Shown: positions 1 to 4,128 of the stretch, piece by piece
How positions within the stretch are numbered: position 1 is the stretch's first letter
Layout of the letters: every line of letters begins with the position of its first letter
Assembly (NCBI GenBank): GCA_945787305.1
Contig: CALZIH010000138.1
Coordinates: 1-8,747, forward strand
DNA length: 8,747 bases
Direction: 5' to 3'
Source of the DNA: an uncultured Desulfobulbaceae bacterium
Lineage (GTDB): Bacteria > Desulfobacterota > Desulfobulbia > Desulfobulbales > Desulfobulbaceae
The notes under the pieces: model-generated
Seen by the model: the letters and a program-made list of their open reading frames with translations, nothing else
Databases searched by the model: none
What the model was told of the DNA's origin: nothing
Program-made: the position numbers and the translations under genes

Positions 1-179
1 CCCATGAAGCCAGCGCCGCCTTTAATGGAATGGGCCGCGCGAAAGACTTTATTGACCAGTTCGACATCAATATCCGCACCACCTTCTTCGATGGCCAATA
101 GATCGTTTTCAATGTCGGCAAGATGTTCCAGTGATTCCTCTATAAATCCCTGCAGAATTTCATCATCTTCGATGGACAT
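1..179 (-). CDS. cheA: Chemotaxis histidine kinase CheA, N-terminal Hpt domain (partial)
   Basis: Only the first 59 codons and part of the 60th are in the window; the gene continues past the left edge. The translation begins MSIEDDEILQGFIEESLEHL and reaches AAHSIKGGAGFMG, the phosphotransfer (P1/Hpt) motif of CheA. The phospho-accepting residue is His50, encoded at 30-32. In CheA this His receives phosphate from the kinase core and passes it to CheY or CheB in the cytoplasmic chemotaxis pathway. The start is the ATG read from 179, preceded on the minus strand by GGAG about seven bases upstream. The catalytic domain is not visible, so another Hpt-first hybrid kinase is possible, but an Hpt at the extreme N-terminus with this motif favours CheA. 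The gene diverges from the 75-aa gene at 397, and its leader holds two inverted repeats that may be regulatory. Confidence 0.82.
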   Translation of the reverse strand, partial: MSIEDDEILQGFIEESLEHLADIENDLLAIEEGGADIDVELVNKVFRAAHSIKGGAGFM

Positions 180-216
180 GTACGTTCTCCATAATACCTA
201 TTAGAGGGGCACAACA

Positions 217-243
217 TGAACACGGGCCTTTCAATCGTGTTCA
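217..243. promoter_or_regulatory. Perfect 8-bp inverted repeat upstream of cheA
   Basis: TGAACACG (217-224) and CGTGTTCA (236-243) are exact reverse complements separated by 11 bases. Half-sites about two helical turns apart (centre to centre 19 bp) would suit a dimeric DNA-binding protein. In the cheA transcript the same sequence would form an 8-bp hairpin about 40 bases before the start codon. No regulator is recognised from the motif. Confidence 0.45.
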
Positions 244-260
244 GTTTGGTTTACCTGTCG

Positions 261-294
261 TAGTGGTCCTGAGACATATGCTCTCTGACCACTA
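261..294. promoter_or_regulatory. Imperfect 34-bp palindrome (operator, leader hairpin or terminator)
   Basis: Outer arms TAGTGGTC (261-268) and GACCACTA (287-294) pair over 8 bp. Inside, GAGA (271-274) pairs with TCTC (282-285), leaving a CATATGC loop and a small asymmetric internal loop. On the plus strand it is followed by TATTTTTATTG, so it could act as a weak terminator or attenuator for rightward RNA. On the minus strand it would lie at the 5' end of the cheA leader if the promoter proposed at 302-329 is real. Structure is certain; function is not. Confidence 0.4.
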
Positions 295-301
295 TATTTT
301 T

Positions 302-329
302 ATTGTACGTATAGCAAAAGGATTGTACA
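302..329 (-). promoter_or_regulatory. Possible sigma-70-type promoter for cheA
   Basis: On the minus strand TGTACA (324-329, four of six against TTGACA) is followed after 16 bases by TACAAT (302-307, five of six against TATAAT). Transcription would start near 295 and give a leader of about 115 bases containing both inverted repeats. I did not find a convincing sigma-28 or sigma-54 motif, which flagellar and chemotaxis genes often use. Weak call. Confidence 0.25.
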
Positions 330-396
330 GGTTTATTTTATACCAGGCATAAAAAAGGTGGAAACTTACTGTGATTATATCAGTTCAGGAGGGAAG

Positions 397-624
397 ATGG
401 TGGAACAGATCCTACAATTTGCACAATACCCTTTTCAGGTTGGTCAGAAGATACATTTAGTCGATGGACCGCGAAAAGGTGACTGGGAGGTTATCTCTGT
501 TGACGAGAAAAAAGTCGGCTTGCGGTGTCCTGTTACAGGGTTTGAAGCCAACTGGACAAAATTCTGCTATTTTGTCGAGGAAAAAAGTATGAATTGGCCG
601 GAACAGGATCAGGAGTCCCGGTAG
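397..624 (+). CDS. Small protein of unknown function, 75 aa
   Basis: I do not recognise this protein. The frame is open from a GTG at 358, but the ATG at 397 is preferred because AGGAGGG (387-393) lies just upstream, whereas the GTG has no Shine-Dalgarno. The 75-aa product begins MVEQILQFAQYPFQVGQKIH. Its middle, GQKIHLVDGPRKGDWEVISV followed by LRCPVTGFEANWTKFCYFV, has alternating hydrophobic residues with Gly and Pro turns like a small beta-barrel (SH3-like) domain; that is an impression from pattern, not a database match. There is no signal peptide or membrane segment, and two Cys only. The last third is acidic and probably disordered. It diverges from cheA and converges on the FKBP gene. 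Natural codon use and a strong ribosome site make it very likely a real gene. Confidence 0.7.
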   Translation: MVEQILQFAQYPFQVGQKIHLVDGPRKGDWEVISVDEKKVGLRCPVTGFEANWTKFCYFVEEKSMNWPEQDQESR

Positions 625-645
625 GGTTCATTCCAAAGCCTACCG
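619..645 (+). other. Hairpin at the 3' end of the 75-aa gene
   Basis: CGGTAGG (619-625), which contains the TAG stop, pairs perfectly with CCTACCG (639-645) around a 13-base loop. No T-tract follows on either strand, so it is not a classic intrinsic terminator; it may stabilise the 3' end. Confidence 0.35.
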
Positions 646-656
646 AAACGGATTGA

Positions 657-705
657 ATAACCCTATCGGCCCTGCGAATCAGGTACCGATAGCATGCAGG
701 GTTAT
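657..705. terminator. Long imperfect hairpin between convergent genes
   Basis: Three stems stack: ATAACC (657-662) with GGTTAT (700-705), CTATCGG (663-669) with CCGATAG (686-692), and CCTG (671-674) with CAGG (680-683), with a 7-base bulge on the 3' side. It lies 33 bases after the stop of the 75-aa gene and spans the last codons and stop of the FKBP gene on the other strand. There is no good T-tract on either side, so termination is inferred mainly from position. Confidence 0.35.
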
Positions 706-1119
706 GGAGTAGGTGAGCACCTTGCCGGCAAGAGGATGGTTGTAATCAATGGTTACTGATTCATCGTTAACATCTGTAATTGTAGCCGGCACCTGTTGGT
801 CTACCCCGTCCTTGTTGACGGTAAGGGAAAGAATCATCCCAGGCTTTGGCTCGATCTTGCCATTAAAGCTCGAACGATCGATATCATGAACCAGGCTTTG
901 GTAATGGGGACCATGTGCGTCTTCCGGCTGGATATGAACGGTTCTGGTTTCACCCGGATTCATTCCGAGCAGGCTTGCCTCCACAGCCATTGATACCTTG
1001 CCCGACCCGATCGGTACGGCTACAGGTTTTGTGGCCGGCACTTTTTCAATAACTTCGCCAGATTCCAGTGTAGCGGTATAGCTAATATTAACAGTATCTG
1101 TCAGGGCTACAGGGCACAT
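679..1119 (-). CDS. SlyD-like FKBP-type peptidyl-prolyl cis-trans isomerase
   Basis: The 146-aa product catalyses cis-trans isomerisation of peptidyl-prolyl bonds, probably as a cytoplasmic folding helper, since no signal peptide is visible. The opening VNISYTATLESGEVIEK, the central LLGMNPGETRTVHIQPEDAHG (residues 50-70) and the closing DYNHPLAGKVLTYSITL (125-141) follow the order of SlyD-type FKBPs. In these a chaperone-like flap domain (about 71-120) is inserted in the FKBP fold and the NHPLAGK motif closes it. The His/Cys-rich nickel-binding tail of E. coli SlyD is absent and the protein stops soon after the fold, so I give no symbol. The ATG at 1119 is well supported by AAGGAGT on the minus strand (1125-1131). 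It is monocistronic and diverges from the hisI-hisG-engB operon. Confidence 0.9.
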   Translation of the reverse strand: MCPVALTDTVNISYTATLESGEVIEKVPATKPVAVPIGSGKVSMAVEASLLGMNPGETRTVHIQPEDAHGPHYQSLVHDIDRSSFNGKIEPKPGMILSLTVNKDGVDQQVPATITDVNDESVTIDYNHPLAGKVLTYSITLHAIGT

Positions 1120-1274
1120 AAACGACTCCTTAATTACTTCAAGAGTAGGTATCTTCGTCTTGAGTTATGATAACGGTTTGTTCTTTTTTGGAAAACCTTA
1201 TAACTTAATCTACCTCTGTTAAAAAAACAATCTCTTCAGGGGAAAAGATACCCGCCTCAGGAGATAAATTTAAG

Positions 1275-1304
1275 AGTTCCTGCAACAAAACTCCTGCAGG
1301 GACT
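1275..1304 (+). promoter_or_regulatory. Inverted repeat abutting the -35 element
   Basis: AGTTCCTGCA (1275-1284) and TGCAGGGACT (1295-1304) form a 10-bp stem with one G-T wobble around a 10-base loop. The right arm ends on the first base of the TTGACA at 1304-1309. Dyads in this position are often bound by regulators, but no family is indicated. The remainder of the 1120-1358 spacer is AT-rich and otherwise featureless. Confidence 0.35.
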
Positions 1305-1332
1305 TGACAAAGAACCGGCGACGGCCTAAATG
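1304..1332 (+). promoter_or_regulatory. Sigma-70-type promoter for the small Cys gene / hisI-hisG-engB
   Basis: A perfect TTGACA (1304-1309) is followed after exactly 17 bases by TAAATG (1327-1332), a poor -10 (three of six). Transcription would begin near 1339, about 20 bases before the ATG at 1359. It is the best promoter-like sequence upstream of the his genes; the weak -10 suggests modest or activator-assisted strength. Confidence 0.5.
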
Positions 1333-1358
1333 TGCACAGTCATACCCGTGAGGAACCT

Positions 1359-1564
1359 ATGCAGCTTGAATGCGAAAAATATAAAGAAATGGTTGATTCT
1401 GCACATCCGGTTTGTCGACACCCTGATGAATGATTGATTCTGCACATCCGGTTTGTCGACACCCTGATGACTATTGTCAGTTTCGGACCGGCTGTATCAT
1501 TCAGTATATGGAAAAGGAAAACAAAAGGGAGAAGAAAAGGTCAACCGTTGGCGAGAAGAAGTGA
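1359..1564 (+). pseudogene. Small four-Cys protein gene split by a 41-bp tandem duplication
   Basis: The ATG at 1359 has a good ribosome site (GTGAGGA, 1348-1354) and reads MQLECEKYKEMVDSAHPVCR then HPDE before a TGA at 1431-1433, only 24 aa. Removing one copy of the 41-bp repeat restores a single frame ending at TGA 1562-1564: a 54-aa protein whose C-terminal part reads HPDDYCQFRTGCIIQYMEKE followed by a Lys-rich tail. The restored protein has Cys5, Cys19, Cys26 and Cys32 plus His21, suggesting a metal-binding microprotein; I know no function. In the present sequence a second ORF (1430-1564, 44 aa, starting MIDSAHPVCRHPDDYC) begins at an ATG overlapping the stop of the first as ATGA, in the correct frame, so the distal part with three of the four Cys could still be made by coupled re-initiation. 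It ends 31 bases before hisI. A split but functional gene and a pseudogene are both possible. Confidence 0.6.
1389..1470 (+). repeat. 41-bp tandem duplication, two copies
   Basis: Copy 1 (1389-1429) and copy 2 (1430-1470) abut with no spacer and are identical except at the fourth base: ATGG in copy 1, ATGA in copy 2. The last 37 bases of each copy match exactly. Since 41 is not a multiple of three, the duplication shifts the reading frame of the small gene that contains it. The near-identity implies a recent event such as slippage or unequal exchange. Confidence 0.97.
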
Positions 1565-1595
1565 CGTGTGCTCCGGTGGCATTTTTACAGAGACC

Positions 1596-1976
1596 ATGAT
1601 TGAGCTAGATTTTACAAAAGATCCTAATGGGTTGTTGCCGGCAATTGTTCAAGATTATCTCTCTGGTGATATCCTGATGCTGGCATATATCAATAACGAA
1701 TCCTGGCAACAGACCCTGAAGACAGGTAAGGCTCATTACTGGAGTCGTTCACGCAGTACAATATGGCTTAAAGGTGAGTCATCGGGTCATGTTCAACTGA
1801 TCAAGGATATTTTTATCGACTGCGATCAGGACACCGTTGTTTTTAAAGTAGAGCAACTCGGTGGGGCGGCCTGCCACAAGGGATATCGCAGTTGTTTTTT
1901 TCGCCGGGTCGATGGCGATGAGCTGGTGATCGATGAACAGCCGATTTTTGATCCGAAGAACGTGTACGGAAAATAG
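1596..1976 (+). CDS. hisI: Phosphoribosyl-AMP cyclohydrolase
   Basis: HisI opens the purine ring of phosphoribosyl-AMP, the third step of histidine biosynthesis, in the cytoplasm. The 126-aa product starts MIELDFTKDPNGLLPAIVQD, as HisI proteins do. The frame is open back to 1434, but that extension is out-of-frame reading through the 41-bp duplication and has no family resemblance, so I place the start at the ATG at 1596. Visible active-site features are the DCDQD cluster (Asp75, Asp77, Asp79, magnesium ligands in the family) and the zinc-binding Cys76, Cys93 (AACH) and Cys100 (RSC), together with WLKGESSG (57-64). It is a stand-alone cyclohydrolase without the HisE pyrophosphohydrolase domain, so HisE must be encoded elsewhere. 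The Shine-Dalgarno is weak (ACAGAG). hisG follows after 66 bases. Confidence 0.95.
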   Translation: MIELDFTKDPNGLLPAIVQDYLSGDILMLAYINNESWQQTLKTGKAHYWSRSRSTIWLKGESSGHVQLIKDIFIDCDQDTVVFKVEQLGGAACHKGYRSCFFRRVDGDELVIDEQPIFDPKNVYGK

Positions 1977-1986
1977 AACGCACCCA

Positions 1987-2001
1987 TCACTATGTTAGTG
2001 A
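1987..2001 (+). other. Small hairpin in the hisI-hisG spacer
   Basis: TCACTA (1987-1992) and TAGTGA (1996-2001) pair perfectly around a three-base loop. No T-tract follows. It overlaps the -35 position of the possible internal promoter. Confidence 0.3.
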
Positions 2002-2020
2002 CCCAATTTATCCTTATAAT
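1992..2020 (+). promoter_or_regulatory. Possible internal promoter for hisG
   Basis: A perfect -10 TATAAT (2015-2020) stands 17 bases after a weak -35 ATGTTA (1992-1997, three of six). A start near 2027 would leave a leader of about 16 bases before the hisG ATG, with no Shine-Dalgarno. The spacer is AT-rich, so a chance TATAAT is quite possible. Confidence 0.3.
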
Positions 2021-2042
2021 TTAAACTTTTTATTAACATCCA

Positions 2043-2915
2043 ATGAAACAACTTAAAATAGGAATACCTAAAGGAAGTCTTGAGAAGTCCACCATTGCCC
2101 TATTTGAAAAGTCGGGCTGGAAAATAAAGCTGATGTCGAGGAATTATTTTCCTGAAATAGATGATCCCGAATTATCCTGTTCAATTTGCCGGCCTCAGGA
2201 AATGTCAAATTATGTCGAATCCGGTATGCTGGATGCCGGCATTACCGGCCATGATTGGACCCTGGAAAATGGATCAGATGTGAAGGTGGTCGAAGAGCTC
2301 GTTTACTCCAAAGTAAGTAAAAAACCGACCCGCTGGGTAATAGCTGTTCCGGGAGATTCAGAGATTACAAAAGTTGAACAGCTCAACGGTAAACGTATTT
2401 CCACAGAGCTGGTTAATGTTACCCGCAGGTTTTTTAAGGAACGAGGCATGGAGGTGGATATCTTTTTTTCCTGGGGGGCAACCGAGGCCAAGGCTGTTTC
2501 AGGGTTGGCCGATGCCATTGTCGAAGTGACGGAAACGGAGTCAACCATTCGAGCTCATGGCCTTAGGGTAATCCATGAGTTGATGAAATCAAACACTCAG
2601 TTCATTGCCAACAAAGACGCCTGGCAGGATCAATGGAAACGAGAGAAAATAGAAAACATTGCCATGTTGCTGCAGGGGGCACTTAAAGCCGACCATATTG
2701 TCGGTTTGAAGATGAATATCCCGGAGGCAGGCCTGGATGCTCTGATCGATGAACTGCCCAGTGTGACCGCGCCCACCGTTGCCAAACTCTATAAACAGGA
2801 ATGGTTTTCCGTGGAGACGGTAATCTCAGAGCATCAAGTCCGCGACCTTGTTCCTCAGTTGCGAAAACTTGGTGCCAAGGGGATTGTGGAATACGCGTTG
2901 AATAAGGTCATTTGA
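2043..2915 (+). CDS. hisG: ATP phosphoribosyltransferase, long form
   Basis: HisG joins ATP and PRPP to give phosphoribosyl-ATP, the committed first step of histidine biosynthesis. The 290-aa product starts MKQLKIGIPKGSLEKSTIAL, the canonical IPKGSL opening. It continues through DAGITGHDW (64-72), ISTELVNVTRRFF (119-131) and the PRPP-binding segment ADAIVEVTETEST. The length and the C-terminal part from about residue 215, including GLKMNIPEAGLDALIDELPS and EWFSVETVI, match the regulatory ACT-like domain of the long, hexameric form. That form is inhibited by histidine and needs no HisZ partner. Preceding bases (ATTAACATCCA) show no Shine-Dalgarno. engB follows after 20 bases, implying one transcript with hisI and engB. 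Confidence 0.96.
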   Translation: MKQLKIGIPKGSLEKSTIALFEKSGWKIKLMSRNYFPEIDDPELSCSICRPQEMSNYVESGMLDAGITGHDWTLENGSDVKVVEELVYSKVSKKPTRWVIAVPGDSEITKVEQLNGKRISTELVNVTRRFFKERGMEVDIFFSWGATEAKAVSGLADAIVEVTETESTIRAHGLRVIHELMKSNTQFIANKDAWQDQWKREKIENIAMLLQGALKADHIVGLKMNIPEAGLDALIDELPSVTAPTVAKLYKQEWFSVETVISEHQVRDLVPQLRKLGAKGIVEYALNKVI

Positions 2916-2935
2916 AGAGAAACCAATAGGATTGT

Positions 2936-3523
2936 ATGAACTTTACGGACGTTCGTTTTCTGATCTCTGTGCACTCCCTTCGCCAGCTGCCAGCACCCGA
3001 CTATCCCGAAGTGGCTTTTGCCGGACGTTCCAATGTGGGAAAGTCAAGCCTGATCAATACCGTGATCGGTCGCAAAAGCCTGGTCAAAACCAGTGCCAAG
3101 CCGGGGAAGACGCAAGGGCTGAATTATTTTGTTGTCGATGAATCGTTATATTTTGTTGACCTGCCCGGGTATGGATTTGCTCGGGTTTCCAAAAGTATGC
3201 AAGCCGGATGGCAGGAACTGATTACCGAATACCTCCTCCAGAGAGAAACATTAAAACTGGTCGTCGTTATTGTGGATATCCGCCATCCATTAAAAAAAAT
3301 GGATCTAGAGCTTATGGAGTGGCTGCGTTATCAGGAGTTAGCATTTCTTCCGGTCTACACCAAGGCGGACAAGCTCTCCAGGAATTTGCAAATAAAACAT
3401 TCCGCTTCTTTAGACGCTGCCCTTGGGCTTAAATCCGACGACAGGCTGATTTTCTCTTCCAAGACAGGGCAAGGGAGAGAAGAACTACAGCACAGGCTTG
3501 CATTTGCTCGCGATTCCTGTTAA
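2936..3523 (+). CDS. engB: Ribosome biogenesis GTP-binding protein EngB (YihA/YsxC)
   Basis: EngB is a small GTPase that assists assembly of the large ribosomal subunit and is essential in many bacteria. The 195-aa product has the G motifs in order: P-loop GRSNVGKS (30-37), the switch I segment KPGKTQGLNYF (55-65), G3 DLPGYG (75-80), G4 TKAD (142-145) and G5 SSKTG near residue 174. Length is normal for the family. Another ATG-less start at 2932 in a second frame gives no motifs. The start ATG at 2936 is 20 bases after hisG, with only a weak AUAGG upstream, so translation probably depends on the hisG transcript. A ribosome-assembly GTPase as the last gene of a histidine operon looks like a co-location of convenience rather than a pathway link. 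Confidence 0.96.
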   Translation: MNFTDVRFLISVHSLRQLPAPDYPEVAFAGRSNVGKSSLINTVIGRKSLVKTSAKPGKTQGLNYFVVDESLYFVDLPGYGFARVSKSMQAGWQELITEYLLQRETLKLVVVIVDIRHPLKKMDLELMEWLRYQELAFLPVYTKADKLSRNLQIKHSASLDAALGLKSDDRLIFSSKTGQGREELQHRLAFARDSC

Positions 3524-3553
3524 GGCTTTACACGATGATCGCAAAAAGAAATT

Positions 3554-3599
3554 TCCTGTTATAGCGAATCGGTTGGGTAGGCCTTCGTTCATGACAGGA
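3554..3599 (+). other. Structured RNA element between engB and the Cys-rich gene
   Basis: TCCTGTTAT (3554-3562) pairs with ATGACAGGA (3591-3599) with one wobble; inside, GCGAA (3564-3568) pairs with TTCGT (3584-3588), also with one wobble, closing a 15-base loop. A run of seven T follows about a dozen bases later (within 3611-3620), too far for a textbook intrinsic terminator. It could end the his-engB transcript, or be a leader structure of the downstream gene. Confidence 0.4.
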
Positions 3600-3644
3600 T
3601 AGAAGCTAGTGGTTTTTTTGTTCATTTATATAAGGAGGGGGGGG

Positions 3645-3917
3645 ATGTCACTGAGAACTGATTGGCCTTGCTGGGAAATAATGGGGTGCAGTCCGGAGGC
3701 AGCAGCGAAATGCCCGGCTTATAAGGCTAAAAAACCATGCTGGGAGGTGATGCGGGAAATTGATGCCTGTTCTTTTAACATCTGTAAGGATTGTTTTGTT
3801 TATGTTTCCAAACAGAAGGATTCTATTTTCAGTGAAGAAGAAATTCTCAGTATCCTGTGTCAGAAAGGTATTGACGTGACCGGCCATAGCTGTCCACAGT
3901 TCAAGTCTGTGGCGTAG
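3645..3917 (+). CDS. Cys-rich CWE-motif protein, 90 aa, function unknown
   Basis: The product starts MSLRTDWPCWEIMGCSPEAA and has nine Cys (9, 15, 23, 32, 42, 47, 50, 72, 83). Two CWE motifs (Cys9-Trp-Glu and Cys32-Trp-Glu) head parallel segments: CWEIMGC with KCPAYK, then CWEVM with ACSFNICKDC. A final GHSCPQF lies at 80-86. The spacing suggests a metal- or Fe-S-binding module. Short CWE-headed Cys clusters of this kind occur in deltaproteobacterial proteins, sometimes attached to signalling domains; this is from memory and no function is assigned. It has no signal peptide, so it is probably cytosolic. The frame is open from 3609, but the start at 3645 is chosen because AAGGAGG (3632-3638) precedes it; an eight-G run fills the gap between that site and the ATG. 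It sits 121 bases after engB and ends before a strong terminator. Confidence 0.8.
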   Translation: MSLRTDWPCWEIMGCSPEAAAKCPAYKAKKPCWEVMREIDACSFNICKDCFVYVSKQKDSIFSEEEILSILCQKGIDVTGHSCPQFKSVA

Positions 3918-3948
3918 TGACCCGATATAAATAGATGTTTACAGCGCC

Positions 3949-3977
3949 AAAAAGGTTAGCTTGAGGCTAATCTTTTT
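3949..3977. terminator. Bidirectional intrinsic terminator
   Basis: AAAAAGGTTAGC (3949-3960) and GCTAATCTTTTT (3966-3977) form a 12-bp stem with one G-T wobble and a TTGAG loop. The A-tract and T-tract serve both directions. It lies 32 bases after the Cys-rich gene and 151 bases beyond the end of lepA on the other strand, so it probably ends both transcripts. The stretch 3978-4128 holds nothing else I can identify. Confidence 0.8.
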
Positions 3978-4128
3978 CTGGTTTACGAGTGTGTGGTCAT
4001 GGAGATCCTTAAAAAATAAGACTCCGCATTACAGTGTGGCTCTAGATCTTTACTTTCATCAACTGCGTCGAATCTTCACGCAAGCGTAAGTGCTTCTTGT
4101 CGTTTACGTAACCGCTTAAAATACCCTG

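Noticed and set aside
4..204. Plus-strand 66-aa ORF at the left edge
   Set aside because: It is antisense to the clear CheA Hpt coding sequence, whose phospho-His motif and ribosome site are on the minus strand.
1275..1304. Intrinsic terminator upstream of the his operon
   Set aside because: The 10-bp stem is followed by GACAAAG rather than a T-tract, and no gene on the plus strand ends before it.
1434..1595. N-terminal extension of HisI back to a TTG at 1434 (180-aa protein)
   Set aside because: The extra 54 residues come from the second copy of the 41-bp repeat and the small Cys gene read out of frame; they lack a ribosome site and any HisI likeness. MIELDF at 1596 matches the family start.
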